DNA of 64,000 bases from Gimesia aquarii (GCF_007748175.1 NZ_CP037422.1:124001-188000), one strand, 5' to 3'; shown: positions 7,583-16,877, counted from the first letter of the stretch. Notes: generated by a model from the sequence alone, not told the origin. Numbers and translations: made by a program.

Positions 7583-8134
7583 ATGAAAGATCGCGTAAAA
7601 AGCTTCCGGCGTATCAAAGCCTCACAACTCAAACGCAATGTGAAAAACTGGCGCGTTCATCCTCCATCACAAAAGTCAGCATTAAGTACAATTCTAAAAG
7701 ATGTAGGGTTCGCTTCAGCTTGCCTTGTAAGAGATTGTAACAATGGGACGTTTGAATTGATTGATGGTCATTTACGCGCTGATCTCGCTGAAAATGAAAA
7801 AGTCCCATGTCTGATTTTGGATGTAACAAAATCTGAAGCCGATAAAATATTGGCAACATTTGATATGGTTACATCCATGGCAGGCACTGATCAGGTTGCA
7901 TTAAATAAATTGATTTCTTCGATTTCTACCGAATCAAAGGAACTACAGAGTTTACTGAATACTCTGATGAGTCATGATTCTGAATTGTTGGAAATGGTAA
8001 CCGGTAAAGACGAGTCACATCTCTTAACAGACTCTTTCAGTATTTTGATTGATTGCAAAGATGAATCCGAACAGATAATGCTTTTACAGCGACTGAAAAA
8101 AGAAGGTCTGACATGTCGCGCGTGGATATTATAA
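7583..8134 (+). CDS. ParB-like nuclease-domain protein
   Basis: 183 residues. Residues 8-85 match the ParB/sulfiredoxin N-terminal domain: a start like KASQLKRNVKNWRVHP, a strand SACLVRD, then ELIDGHLRADLAE, in which GHLR stands for the GxxR nucleotide-binding box. No centromere-binding HTH domain follows; residues 90-183 are helical and end in QRLKKEGLTCRAWIL, a tail common in phage ParB-like proteins near terminases. Not a chromosome partition ParB. The gene overlaps the next by 22 bases, so the two are coupled. Possible roles are DNA processing at packaging or CTP-dependent regulation (inference). Confidence 0.72.
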   Translation: MKDRVKSFRRIKASQLKRNVKNWRVHPPSQKSALSTILKDVGFASACLVRDCNNGTFELIDGHLRADLAENEKVPCLILDVTKSEADKILATFDMVTSMAGTDQVALNKLISSISTESKELQSLLNTLMSHDSELLEMVTGKDESHLLTDSFSILIDCKDESEQIMLLQRLKKEGLTCRAWIL

Positions 8135-9231
8135 AGGAAAGTAATATCGTACGGACTCCTCGTGTCATGCAACTAGAGGGGATATTTGGCATTGCAGTTG
8201 AAAAAAAGAGCCGTGTTGAGTTTTCTGTAGAAATACCTCTAAATGATCATGCATGGAACATTGGTTTAATTGTCGGTCCTTCTGGATGTGGAAAGACTAC
8301 CATTGCCAAAACGCTTTTCCATAAAGAGTTAATTGGAGACTTCAAATGGTTTGAAAACAAAAGTATTCTGGATTCTTTTCCTAATGATATGGGAATTAAA
8401 GAAATCACAGGCCTCCTTTCTTCAGTTGGTTTTTCTTCACCTCCCAGTTGGTTAAGACCTTTTCGTGTACTTTCCAATGGCGAACAGTTTCGAGTGACGA
8501 TAGCACGGACTTTAGCCGAGCAACCAAAATTTGTGGTCCTCGATGAGTTTACGTCAGTAGTTGATCGGACTGTTGCTCAAATCGGAAGTAGTGCCATTGC
8601 AAAATCAGTTCGGAGAAGGCAGCAAAAATTTATCGCCGTTACGTGCCATTACGACATTATCGACTGGCTTAATCCTGACTGGATTTATCAACCAGCGTCT
8701 GAGGAATTTCAATGGAGGTGTGAAAGGCAGTCGCGACCCCCGATCTCCCTCAAAATTATTAACGTGCATCGAAGTGCGTGGTCTCTATTCCGGAAACATC
8801 ACTATTTAGATTCAACAATTCATAAGTCTGCTAACTGTTTTATGGCATTAGTCGACGATAAGCCAGCAGCTTTCACTGCAGTGATTCATTTTCCACACAA
8901 AACAACCCCATCATTCAGAGAGCATCGAACAGTCTGTCTCCCTGACTTTCAAGGAGTTGGTATTGGAAATGCCATGAGTGAGTATGTAGCATCTCTTTAC
9001 GTTTGCAAGAAACCGTACACAAGTGTCACAGGACATCCTGCCATGATTCGCCATCGAGCGAGGTCAAGTTTATGGAGAATGACTCGCAAACCATCTACAG
9101 TTCAGCATCAATATGGCTTTCAGCGAATCAGAAAAAGTCGAGTTTCTGGCAGTGCGGGAAGAATTACCGCCAGCTTTCAATTTATCGGTCCTGGACGAAG
9201 GAAAGAAGCAATGAGATTTGGCCTGATTTGA
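8113..9231 (+). CDS. ABC-type ATPase fused to GNAT acetyltransferase domain
   Basis: 372 residues. Part one is a soluble ABC ATPase: Walker A GPSGCGKTT at 55-63, a signature written LSNGEQ at 120-125 instead of LSGGQ, Walker B FVVLDE at 140-145, H-loop His at 179. There is no transmembrane partner nearby. Part two, residues about 212-360, fits the GNAT fold: CLPDFQGVGIGNAM at 275-288 is the acetyl-CoA pyrophosphate loop (Q/R-x-x-G-x-G). Proteins of this type are found beside ParB-like and terminase genes in some phages; the role is not known. ATP-driven DNA handling plus acetylation is inference. An ATG at residue 19 is an alternative start. Ends 30 bases before a convergent host gene. Confidence 0.75.
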   Translation: MSRVDIIKESNIVRTPRVMQLEGIFGIAVEKKSRVEFSVEIPLNDHAWNIGLIVGPSGCGKTTIAKTLFHKELIGDFKWFENKSILDSFPNDMGIKEITGLLSSVGFSSPPSWLRPFRVLSNGEQFRVTIARTLAEQPKFVVLDEFTSVVDRTVAQIGSSAIAKSVRRRQQKFIAVTCHYDIIDWLNPDWIYQPASEEFQWRCERQSRPPISLKIINVHRSAWSLFRKHHYLDSTIHKSANCFMALVDDKPAAFTAVIHFPHKTTPSFREHRTVCLPDFQGVGIGNAMSEYVASLYVCKKPYTSVTGHPAMIRHRARSSLWRMTRKPSTVQHQYGFQRIRKSRVSGSAGRITASFQFIGPGRRKEAMRFGLI

Positions 9232-9261
9232 ATAGAGCGAAAGCCCTCTGCCTCACAAGTA

Positions 9262-9972
9262 TTACCATGCACAACAGCGCTTCCAGGCGGTGTGGCATTG
9301 AAAGGCTTCTGCAGACGGGACACCCGACTGAGTGCCACGAATCCTGCATTGCTGGAGCATAAGGTCTTGAAGAGGAGAGAAGCTCGAGTCCTTGCCGCGT
9401 TGTAATTGGCTTTGGTGGCAGTTGAGCATGTCCAGTTTTATGCTGACATATTCACTTACATCGATGTATAAATGTGGCTCAAATTGTGTCATGTTCACAG
9501 TATCCATCCACCAGAGAACAGGTGGCTGGTTCAAAGCCGGTGACGGTGTCTGGTTTCCAGTAGAGGCACTGAACCACGTAGCTGCTTCCGTGATAACAGA
9601 AGCAGCACGATGGTCTGCGTGATAGTCTAATGGCGAATGTGCCAATACAAGCGTTGGTGAAAACCGCCGCATGATCTCTGTTAAATTACGGCGCTGTTCC
9701 AAGTTGTCAAATAGGGCGCCATCCGGATTTTCACCAAAAAAGAGATCTGCACCAAGCAGTTTCGCAGCCATTTGCATTTCTTGACGTCGTGCTTCGGCTA
9801 GTTTCTCGATAGGTGGTTCTGGTTGTCCTTTGTCTCCTTGACAGAGTATGCATATTCCGACGGAAGCGCCTTCATGATGGGCACGCGCCAAAGTACCCGC
9901 GCATAATAATTCTGCATCATCGGGGTGAGCTACAACAGCGAGAATGCGTTCTTGTTGGAAGTTTAATTTCAT
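9262..9972 (-). CDS. PIG-L family GlcNAc deacetylase
   Basis: 236 residues from ATG 9972 (a TTG three codons upstream is less likely). VVAHPDDAELLCAGTL near residue 12 is the zinc-binding AHPDDE motif in its HPDDAE form, and SPLDYHADHRAA gives the second metal His and catalytic region. The family removes the acetyl group from N-acetylglucosaminyl conjugates. It follows nagB by 42 bases on the same strand, suggesting joint use in amino-sugar breakdown; bacillithiol synthesis is the alternative. Confidence 0.85.
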   Translation of the reverse strand: MKLNFQQERILAVVAHPDDAELLCAGTLARAHHEGASVGICILCQGDKGQPEPPIEKLAEARRQEMQMAAKLLGADLFFGENPDGALFDNLEQRRNLTEIMRRFSPTLVLAHSPLDYHADHRAASVITEAATWFSASTGNQTPSPALNQPPVLWWMDTVNMTQFEPHLYIDVSEYVSIKLDMLNCHQSQLQRGKDSSFSPLQDLMLQQCRIRGTQSGVPSAEAFQCHTAWKRCCAW

Positions 9973-10014
9973 TTTGCTCAACAGAGTTCATTACAAGTGG
10001 ATTAAAATATAAAA

Positions 10015-10893
10015 TTAACGTAGCCGAATGTCGGGGAGATCAGCAACGTATTCCGCAACTGTGAGAGAAACATCAGAGTGCGTTCGCAAAAGCGAAGCCG
10101 GGCAGTCGCCAGTAATGGGGCCTTGAAGGACTCTGCGAATGACCGAACTTTGCCAGATGCGGTTACAATAGAAGTGCTGTTCTTTAGCAGCAAGAATTTC
10201 TTTCATTCCAATCGTCACAGCGCGCCAGGGGATTATGGAAATTTCACCGCCTACGGTTACAGAGTTAATAGTTCTTGTTTCCCGGGTTAAATTGAGGTTA
10301 CGGGTAGGTAGCTGTAAGAATTCTTCCGTTGGAATCATATGCCCTGGTTCGGGTGGTTCATTGAAGGCGATATGACCATTAATCCCAATCCCACCAAAGC
10401 AGGCATCTACTCCTCCCCGTTGATCGATTAATTGTTGGATAGCACCAACATTATTTGGATCGGGACAGATGCGATTTTCGGGTAAAGGTGATAATTCCGG
10501 ATTCAATAAGTCATAGAATTTACGATTCATATAGCCACGAAAGCTGAGTGGGTGGGAGATATCGACCCATTGATCGTCGTCTGTCAGATATTCATCCATA
10601 TTGATCAGCATGACATCTCTAATTGAGTATTGGTTTTGATTCAACATGTCAGCCAATATAGGATATTGATCGACGGGGCCAACAGGAACGATCAATGTGG
10701 CAGGGTGACCATTTTGCTCTGCCACTTTTATAGCCTTAAACATTGCCGTTGCCATATGTTGAGCAATCTCAGACATGTCTTTAACTACAGAAAGCTTAAC
10801 TGCCGTTCCTTTAACTAAAGCGTCACGATTGATTTTAAGGTAATCAGGAAATTCAGTCGTCATTGTGTTGAGAGTACTTTTGCTTTGAGGCAT
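10015..10893 (-). CDS. nagB: glucosamine-6-phosphate deaminase (NagB-like)
   Basis: 292 residues. Converts glucosamine-6-phosphate to fructose-6-phosphate and ammonia. GGIGINGHIAFNEPP at about residues 165-179 is the hallmark loop holding the catalytic His; INMDEY holds the conserved Asp of the ring-opening step; TIGMKEIL is the C-terminal substrate segment. Length is near the usual 260-270 plus a short N-terminal extension. ATG 10893 is used; an ATG at 10863 is also possible. Forms a likely operon with the PIG-L deacetylase downstream. Confidence 0.85.
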   Translation of the reverse strand: MPQSKSTLNTMTTEFPDYLKINRDALVKGTAVKLSVVKDMSEIAQHMATAMFKAIKVAEQNGHPATLIVPVGPVDQYPILADMLNQNQYSIRDVMLINMDEYLTDDDQWVDISHPLSFRGYMNRKFYDLLNPELSPLPENRICPDPNNVGAIQQLIDQRGGVDACFGGIGINGHIAFNEPPEPGHMIPTEEFLQLPTRNLNLTRETRTINSVTVGGEISIIPWRAVTIGMKEILAAKEQHFYCNRIWQSSVIRRVLQGPITGDCPASLLRTHSDVSLTVAEYVADLPDIRLR

Positions 10894-11065
10894 GATTTAG
10901 CTTTGATAACTTATTTCAGCGTGAAATATTCATGGAATAAAATCGCAGCATAGAATTATCAAATCAGATGAACCTATAATAAATGTATTAGAACACAACA
11001 GGTCTTCGTGACCAATTGACTTCAAAAGTTTATGTTACGATTTTCAAATCATTTTATCTTGAGTA

Positions 11066-11740
11066 ATGGAATTCACAATGAAATTGTTTCTGGATAGTGC
11101 AATCACAGATGAGATTAAGCACAGCCTTGAATATTGGGACTTGGATGGACTTACAACAAACCCCAAGCATATCAATAATTCTGGTAAGCCTTTTTTGAAA
11201 GTAATTGAAGAGATCGCAGAATTGTTCACTGGCACTGATAAACCTGTGAGTGTGGAAGTGGATCCACATATTACAGATTGGGAACAGATCGTAGAACAAG
11301 GAATCCAGCTTTCCAAAATGTCTCCTAATTTTGTAGTGAAAGTGGGCGCCAGCGAAGAAGGGTTTAAAGCGATTCGCGAGTTGACTAAGCAGGGAATTCG
11401 GACGAATGCCACTTTAATTTTTTCAGTTGCACAGGCATGGCATGCGGCTCGAGCGGGAGCGTACTTTCTCAGCCCCTTTATTGGATGGAAAGAAAATTAT
11501 GGCGATTCGACAACAGAATTCATTCTGGAAGTCGCCGAAATGCTGGAACGACATCAGTATGATTCACAAATTATTGCGGCTGCGATTCGGAATGCTCGGC
11601 AGATTGCAGATGTTGCTCTTGCGGGAGCCCATTGTGTGACTGCAGGTCTTGTCGTGTATCAGGATAGCATGCAAAACCCTTACACAGTCCATGGAGAGAA
11701 AGTATTCCAGGATGCATGGGACGCGACGCCAAAAAGTTAG
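11066..11740 (+). CDS. transaldolase / fructose-6-phosphate aldolase family protein
   Basis: 224 residues. LFLDSA and DGLTTNPKHI are the N-terminal motifs of the small TalC/MipB-type transaldolases, NFVVKVGA carries the Schiff-base Lys (K92), and GIRTNATLIFSVAQAWHAARAGA and FIGW are family segments (the Tyr/Ser of the usual SPF(V/I)GR loop reads SPFIGW). It could act as transaldolase or fructose-6-phosphate aldolase; sequence alone does not separate them. The family-typical start MKLFLDSA would be ATG 11078, four codons in; the first ATG is given. It is divergent from nagB, with a shared 172-base promoter region. Confidence 0.8.
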   Translation: MEFTMKLFLDSAITDEIKHSLEYWDLDGLTTNPKHINNSGKPFLKVIEEIAELFTGTDKPVSVEVDPHITDWEQIVEQGIQLSKMSPNFVVKVGASEEGFKAIRELTKQGIRTNATLIFSVAQAWHAARAGAYFLSPFIGWKENYGDSTTEFILEVAEMLERHQYDSQIIAAAIRNARQIADVALAGAHCVTAGLVVYQDSMQNPYTVHGEKVFQDAWDATPKS

Positions 11741-11804
11741 CTCTAGGCATTTTTAAATTCATGAATCTCTTCGCTTCAATGTTTCGATCAAGTCAGGACT
11801 TAGT

Positions 11805-13193
11805 ATGTTCATTATCAGTGGTATTTGCTCTGGAATAACGCGGTTTGGTTTTCTTTTTTATTTTTTGAGTTTATTTCTATGCTTAGTATTATTCTCTACC
11901 GACAAGGCGTGTGCATTAGAGCGTTCAGAAAAACCGAATGTGATTATTATTTTTACAGATGATCAGGGATCTATTGATCTCAATTGTTATGGAGCGAAAG
12001 ACTTGATTACACCCCATATGGATTCGATTGCCAAAAGGGGAATTCGGTTTACACAGTTTTATGCCGCGGCTCCTGTTTGCTCCCCTTCTCGTGCAGGTTT
12101 GTTGACAGGTAAGTTTCCTCAGCGAGCGGGTGTTCCCGGAAATGTTTCATCGAAACATGGCAAAAGTGGGATGCCTGCCGAGCAGGTTACGATTGCCGAA
12201 ATGTTAAAAGATGCAGGATATCGAACAGGGCATGTGGGTAAGTGGCACTTGGGTTATACAGAAGAAACAATGCCAAATGGACAAGGATTTGATGAATCGT
12301 TTGGCCATATGGGAGGCTGCATCGATAACTATTCCCACTTCTTTTACTGGAATGGTCCCAATCGACACGATTTGTGGAAAAACGGAAAAGAAGTATGGCA
12401 TGATGGTACATATTTTCCTGATCTGATGGTTCAGCAATGTCAGAACTATATCAAAGAACACAGAGATGAACCGTTTTTTTTATATTGGGCGATCAATGTT
12501 CCTCATTACCCCTTGCAGGCAACTGATAAGTGGCGAAAGAAATACGCACATCTTCCTAGTCCACGAAATAAGTATGCTGCGTTTGTTTCTACGATGGATG
12601 ACTGTATCGGCGAAGTATTAAAAACACTTGATGAGTTCAAACTTCGTGAAGATACAATCGTCATTTTTCAATCTGATCATGGGCATTCACAGGAAGAAAG
12701 AACATTCGGGGGGGGAGGTAGCGCAGGACCTTTTCGTGGCGCCAAGTTTAGTTTATTTGAAGGAGGGATTCGTGTCCCTGCCATGATTTCCTGGCCTGGA
12801 ACAATCGCCAAGGGAGAAGAACGTCATCAAATGGCAACAGGCTGTGACTGGCTACCGACCATCGCAGAACTAACTGGTACACCTCTTCCACAACAAAAAC
12901 TAAACGGGAAAAGTCTAAAAACAGTCATTGATTCATCAGAAGCGCAGAGCCCCCATCGTGATTTCTATTGGCAAATTGGTAAAAGCTGGGCCATTCGAGA
13001 AGGTGATTGGAAGTTATTGGGGAATCCTCGTGATACGAGTCAGCAAGGTCAACTTACCAAGCAGGATCAACTTTTTCTAGTAGACCTATCGAATGATCCT
13101 GGCGAAAAACGCAATCTTGCTGCCAGCAATCCTGCGAAACTAGAACGCCTTAAGCAAATTTATCGTCGCTACCAGACATCGCTCTCGAAATGA
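11805..13193 (+). CDS. secreted type I sulfatase
   Basis: 462 residues; AGGA lies seven bases before ATG 11805. Residues 12-37 are a signal peptide or anchor. VIIIFTDDQGS gives the calcium-binding Asp pair (D52, D53) and VCSPSRAGLLTG at 91-102 is the CxPSR site whose Cys92 is converted to formylglycine. GYRTGHVGKWHLGY and FQSDHGHSQE are the further metal and sulfate-binding segments. Such enzymes release sulfate from sulfated polysaccharides and are numerous in Planctomycetes. The maturation enzyme is not in the window. Substrate not predictable. Confidence 0.92.
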   Translation: MFIISGICSGITRFGFLFYFLSLFLCLVLFSTDKACALERSEKPNVIIIFTDDQGSIDLNCYGAKDLITPHMDSIAKRGIRFTQFYAAAPVCSPSRAGLLTGKFPQRAGVPGNVSSKHGKSGMPAEQVTIAEMLKDAGYRTGHVGKWHLGYTEETMPNGQGFDESFGHMGGCIDNYSHFFYWNGPNRHDLWKNGKEVWHDGTYFPDLMVQQCQNYIKEHRDEPFFLYWAINVPHYPLQATDKWRKKYAHLPSPRNKYAAFVSTMDDCIGEVLKTLDEFKLREDTIVIFQSDHGHSQEERTFGGGGSAGPFRGAKFSLFEGGIRVPAMISWPGTIAKGEERHQMATGCDWLPTIAELTGTPLPQQKLNGKSLKTVIDSSEAQSPHRDFYWQIGKSWAIREGDWKLLGNPRDTSQQGQLTKQDQLFLVDLSNDPGEKRNLAASNPAKLERLKQIYRRYQTSLSK

Positions 13194-13230
13194 AGCTGAG
13201 CCTTCTAAAAGCAAAAATAAGATACGAACT

Positions 13231-14007
13231 ATGAACCAGCCAAATAAACGAACTCGAACAAAAGTTAGCTCATTGGGTTGGACAGTTACAGTAGTTCTTT
13301 TTCTGATTATCTACTTAGTGATTCAAGGCGAGAGAAACCATACGAATGATCAATCGGTTTTAAATTCTGAAGAGTCGAGAGCACAAAACGTTCTTGATCC
13401 TTTTAAAGAAGCGAGTCGTCAATCAAATCTTGAAAAAGAGTTAGAGGCTCAACAATCGGATCTGGTTCAGCAAAATGAAACTGATATTTCAAAATCAAAG
13501 AACTATCCGGTTACCTCTTCACAAGTATCTAAAAAACAGACTCCAGCGAATTCGAACCGACCACCACCACTAAACTCTTCAAAACAATCAAAAACTGCAA
13601 AGCCCAGTCTAGAATTAGGACAGCTCCGAGATTTAGGCAGTAAAGTCTGGGAGTCAGCTGCCGGTTTAAAATATGGCCCCGGTAGCCGGGAAAAACATCG
13701 GCTACTCCATGTTATGCGTCATGCTGAAGATCAGCCTAACCGTCCAGGGAAACATGGAGTTTTTGCTGGGGAGGGCAATAGAAAAAAGGTACTTGCATTA
13801 ATTGATGAGGCCTATCTTCAAGCGAACAAGGGTCGAAAGAGCGTAGAGAAAAAAAAGGAAAGGAATCGAATCGTCTATACTGTAGACATGGGGCGTCGTA
13901 TTGGATTTGTTGGAGGTCAGGTTGGTAACAAACAGGGGAAGCCTCCTGCCTTCAAAATACGATTAATACTCGAAGGAACCAATGTGATCACAGCATTTCC
14001 TTTGTGA
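13231..14007 (+). CDS. membrane-anchored hypothetical protein with conserved C-terminal domain
   Basis: 258 residues. One TM helix at about 16-32 with a short Lys/Arg-rich cytoplasmic start, then a Ser/Gln/Pro-rich linker to about 135. The C-terminal 120 residues form a compact alpha/beta unit: HRLLHVMRHAEDQPN, KHGVF, KVLALIDEAY, IVYTVDMGRRIGFVGG and GTNVITAFPL. The order of H-x3-RH, K-HGVF and a terminal T-A-F/Y-P is reminiscent of BECR-fold RNase toxin domains, but I cannot confirm it and no immunity gene is obvious. It starts 37 bases after the sulfatase on the same strand. Confidence 0.6.
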   Translation: MNQPNKRTRTKVSSLGWTVTVVLFLIIYLVIQGERNHTNDQSVLNSEESRAQNVLDPFKEASRQSNLEKELEAQQSDLVQQNETDISKSKNYPVTSSQVSKKQTPANSNRPPPLNSSKQSKTAKPSLELGQLRDLGSKVWESAAGLKYGPGSREKHRLLHVMRHAEDQPNRPGKHGVFAGEGNRKKVLALIDEAYLQANKGRKSVEKKKERNRIVYTVDMGRRIGFVGGQVGNKQGKPPAFKIRLILEGTNVITAFPL

Positions 14008-14032
14008 TGTTTTGAGGGCAAGGTCAAAATTT

Positions 14033-14311
14033 ATGTACTACGTTGGGACTTGTCCCTTTTGTGAACAAGGGAACTTAGGAATCCGCATCTGTAGCAAAGA
14101 AAGTGATGTGGTGATTTTGTGCGATGAATGCGACGCGGTTTGGCTTTCAACTTATTTAGACAGTAAGCCCCTGTTTCCTGAGCAACCACTTCTTCCTTGT
14201 CCTTATTGTCAGGGAAATCTGTCTGAAGAGCCTGCACACTGGGCCAACTTTGGGGAGATTTATAGGTACGGCTGGATTTATACTATCAAAGGAGAAAGGG
14301 ATGAGTTTTAA
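14033..14311 (+). CDS. small zinc-ribbon hypothetical protein
   Basis: 92 residues from ATG 14033. A TTG start at 14012 would add seven residues but has a poorer position relative to AAGG. Contains CPFCEQG, CDECDAVW and CPYCQG, three CxxC pairs suited to zinc binding. No enzyme motif. It lies 25 bases after the preceding gene, likely co-transcribed. Ends 11 bases before the convergent gene at 14323. Confidence 0.6.
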   Translation: MYYVGTCPFCEQGNLGIRICSKESDVVILCDECDAVWLSTYLDSKPLFPEQPLLPCPYCQGNLSEEPAHWANFGEIYRYGWIYTIKGERDEF

Positions 14312-14322
14312 AGCGAATTATC

Positions 14323-15345
14323 TTAAAAGACTATTTCTAATGTGCGTTTCTCTTTTAGAATTTTAGATTCGATTTTGATAGTGTCGCGAGTTGCGGGAAT
14401 TTTTGAACCTGGGACTTTTACGATTAATTGTGAGACTCGCTTCTTTACTGGTAAGTAACCCCCTTTTTTTACGGGTCTAACTTCGCCTTTGAGCTGGGGT
14501 GTAAAGGTCGAGTTTGGCCAACGGACGTCCCAGGGAATTGATTGGCGGTGCTTATCAGTTCCAAGTACCATTCCCGATAAATCTGAAGCGCGATAACGGG
14601 TTGATTTGTAACTATAGGGTAGTTTGACCTGAATAATAATCAAATAATCTTCGTTGAGGTCTGGATCCTTGGGAACTGTCCAGGCTGTAAAGCTTCCGAC
14701 AGTAACAGCATTTCCCATTGGTTTAAATTTAAAATCGCCTCCCCCATTTCCTTTTCCGTCTCCATCTTCTTCTCCTTCACCTTTTCCGAGATGCATAGAG
14801 AAATCTTCTTCAATTTCCTTTAGTGTCGAATCATTCTCACCTGTCAATGTTTTTACCGGCTGCATAATATTGAATTCGGTGGTTTTTCCACCTGCTTCTT
14901 CATCAATGCGTGTGTCCAATGGGTCGTTTAAGCCAAAGTTATCTTTGTCATCTAGGCTGGCAAGTGTCGAGAAATCATCATTTCCCTGGATGCCACCCAC
15001 AATGACTATCGCCATGATTGTCAGAGCGGTCGAATGAAAAAGAAATGAAATTAAGTATCCCGTCGCTGTGAAACTGGCAATCCAAATGACTGCCTTTTCT
15101 TTAAATGAAAGGACAGGCTCATCATCCTCTTTGGCTAGTGACTGAGGTTGAGCAGAAAAACTCTGTCTCTTCATTTGTGATGAATGAGATAAATTCATCA
15201 CATCTTGAGTTGCAGAATTAGTTTGATTCGACATGGAAATCGTAGCCGACTGGGATAAAACTGTCTGGAGATTCTGAGAGAGTTCTTTACCAGACATTTC
15301 TATTTTGTTTAAATTCATTGGACGCGATCTCACATCAAACTGCAT
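14323..15345 (-). CDS. membrane hypothetical protein
   Basis: 340 residues from ATG 15345; an ATG at 15318 is an alternative. Ser/Gln-rich cytoplasmic start, two close hydrophobic helices at roughly 85-127 (AVIWIASFTATGYLISFLFH and the following TALTIMAIVIVGG), an acidic stretch, a Gly/Glu/Asp run near residue 190, then a predicted beta-rich domain of about 140 residues with YLIIIQVKLPY and QLIVKVPGSK. The architecture (short inner part, TM, linker, periplasmic domain) resembles planctomycete envelope proteins with a TonB/GspC-like layout, but no family is recognised. Its role with the ATPase gene upstream on the same strand is open. Confidence 0.6.
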   Translation of the reverse strand: MQFDVRSRPMNLNKIEMSGKELSQNLQTVLSQSATISMSNQTNSATQDVMNLSHSSQMKRQSFSAQPQSLAKEDDEPVLSFKEKAVIWIASFTATGYLISFLFHSTALTIMAIVIVGGIQGNDDFSTLASLDDKDNFGLNDPLDTRIDEEAGGKTTEFNIMQPVKTLTGENDSTLKEIEEDFSMHLGKGEGEEDGDGKGNGGGDFKFKPMGNAVTVGSFTAWTVPKDPDLNEDYLIIIQVKLPYSYKSTRYRASDLSGMVLGTDKHRQSIPWDVRWPNSTFTPQLKGEVRPVKKGGYLPVKKRVSQLIVKVPGSKIPATRDTIKIESKILKEKRTLEIVF

Positions 15346-15562
15346 AAACAATGGGAGATGGCCCGACCGATAGATCTTAGATTTGAATATGCTCCTAATT
15401 ATAATTATATATCGGAACGATTAGAATTGAATTCTTTTTTTCTTAAGAAGTAAGAGATAATCGGCAAAACCGGAAGCAGAATGCAAAAAGCCCTTTTTAC
15501 TGTACAAACAGGTCGAGTTAGACCTCGAAATTCTAAATGGATGCTACTTTTAGTCGGTTAGA

Positions 15563-16801
15563 CTAAACAAGAACACGATGAAGTTCTTGTACGGTCGTAA
15601 CTCCTTCAAGTATTTTTGCTTTACCAGAGTCTTCCATGGTGGTCATTCCCGAGCCAATTGCCATCTTTTGGATTTCTGTTTGTGATGCTCCTCTAAGAAT
15701 GGCATCTCGCAATTCACCTTGAATTCCAAGTGTTTCAAAAATACCTGTACGACCTACGTAACCAGTCTGAAAACAATGCTCGCAACCAGCTCCTTTTGCT
15801 ATTTTAGATTCTGACAATTGATCTGAGTTGGTTCCAAGATATTCACATGCTCCCGCATCTAGTTGATCAGGTATTCTGCATTTTTCACAGATACATCTAA
15901 TTAAACGTTGAGAAATGATGCCCTGGAGACTATCCGTGATAAACATTGAAGGTATTCCAAATTCTCTGAATACGTCAATTGCAGCAACGGCATCATTGGA
16001 GTGAAGAGTCGAGAGTACACGGATACCAGTGAGTCCTGCTCTGACGGCAATATGTGCCGTTTCAGAATCACGGATTTCTCCTACCATGATTACGTTAGGA
16101 TCTTGTCGAAGAACTCCCCTTAAGGCTTCGGCAAAACTAAACCCAATTTTGGGGTCTATTTGAATTTGATTGACACCTTCGATCCGACGTTCAACTGGGT
16201 CTTCAATCGTTGACAGACTCATTTCGGGTTGGTTTAGGTAGTCGAGACAACTATAAATGGTTGTGCTCTTTCCCGAACCTACGGGCCCAACACTCAAGAT
16301 CATTCCGTAGGGAGCATGGCAGTATCCGGTAATCTCGGATATCTGATGATCGCTGAGTCCTAATTCGTTAAATTCTGTAAAACGCTTATGGTCTGGCATT
16401 AGTCGCAAGACGAGTCGTTCACCGTGAATAGTTGGACCTGAACCAACTCGAATATCACGGCGATTTTGAAGTGTCTCATTATTAATGTGACCATCCTGGG
16501 CAAGGCGTCTCTCAGTGATATCCATATTTGCAGCTAGTTTGAGCCGTGAAATGACTGAGGCAGCGGCTTCTTTGGGAAGCTGTATAATATCATGCAACAT
16601 ACCATCTACTCTCAAACGAAGTCGCAGACCATCCTCGAGAGGGTCCAAGTGGATATCAGTCGCCTGTAACTGAAAAGCTCTTTCCATCAATAGGTCAACG
16701 AGTGGTCCTGGACCTACGACATCGACTAGTTCTCTTAGCTCTGCCTGTAGTGCCTGCTGGCGTCCCTCTTTCTTGTTTGCATTATCTGGTTTCTCTGACA
16801 T
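15563..16801 (-). CDS. GspE/PilB-type secretion ATPase
   Basis: 412 residues from ATG 16801 (a GTG codon directly before it is ignored). Powers assembly of pseudopilus or type IV pilus fibres at the inner membrane. Walker [10 protein letters not shown] at 172-180, Asp box [10 protein letters not shown], Walker [11 protein letters not shown] at 236-245, His box TLHSND, and zinc site C305xxC308/C340xxC343. The N-terminal MshEN/N1 domain is missing: the protein begins directly at the N2 domain (about residue 25), making it about 150 residues shorter than typical PilB. It has no GspF beside it; three GspF genes lie at 47734-51715. A 7-bp hairpin overlaps the stop codon (15549-15567) but lacks a T-run. 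Confidence 0.88.
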   Translation of the reverse strand: MSEKPDNANKKEGRQQALQAELRELVDVVGPGPLVDLLMERAFQLQATDIHLDPLEDGLRLRLRVDGMLHDIIQLPKEAAASVISRLKLAANMDITERRLAQDGHINNETLQNRRDIRVGSGPTIHGERLVLRLMPDHKRFTEFNELGLSDHQISEITGYCHAPYGMILSVGPVGSGKSTTIYSCLDYLNQPEMSLSTIEDPVERRIEGVNQIQIDPKIGFSFAEALRGVLRQDPNVIMVGEIRDSETAHIAVRAGLTGIRVLSTLHSNDAVAAIDVFREFGIPSMFITDSLQGIISQRLIRCICEKCRIPDQLDAGACEYLGTNSDQLSESKIAKGAGCEHCFQTGYVGRTGIFETLGIQGELRDAILRGASQTEIQKMAIGSGMTTMEDSGKAKILEGVTTVQELHRVLV

Positions 16802-16877
16802 CACTTTGACTCTTTCTGTCCTAACATTAATCGCTGAATTGGGTTTATCGAATCTAGAAATCGTTTATCATCAACCT

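Larger units (their letters stand above)
3807..9231 (+). mobile_element. phage-like gene block A (lysis-like, ParB, ABC-GNAT genes)
   Basis: A run of eleven or so short plus-strand genes, several joined by 1-22 base overlaps (plus one of 113 bases), unlike the surrounding minus-strand metabolic genes. Contents recognised: holin-like one-TM protein, PLA2-like protein, trypsin-like protease, ParB-like protein and an ABC-ATPase/GNAT fusion. The last two families are commonly found next to terminase genes in tailed phages, yet here the terminase is about 45.7 kb further right at 54915. No integrase, excisionase with a clear match, or flanking att repeat was seen. Whether this is a prophage remnant or a domesticated unit is inference. 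Confidence 0.6.

Noticed and set aside
3807..9231. Intact prophage
   Set aside because: No integrase, repressor, capsid or tail genes and no att repeats are visible in or around the block.
9003..9362. 119-codon plus-strand frame over the end of the ABC-GNAT gene and the PIG-L gene
   Set aside because: Overlaps two well-supported genes in other frames; sequence shows no family.
14654..15037. 127-codon plus-strand Ser/Pro-rich frame
   Set aside because: Lies antisense to the Gly/Glu/Asp-rich part of the membrane hypothetical; low complexity explains the open frame.
15549..15567. Hairpin TTTAGTC-GGTTA-GACTAAA at the end of the GspE-type gene as terminator
   Set aside because: Overlaps the stop codon and has no T-run after it on the minus strand.
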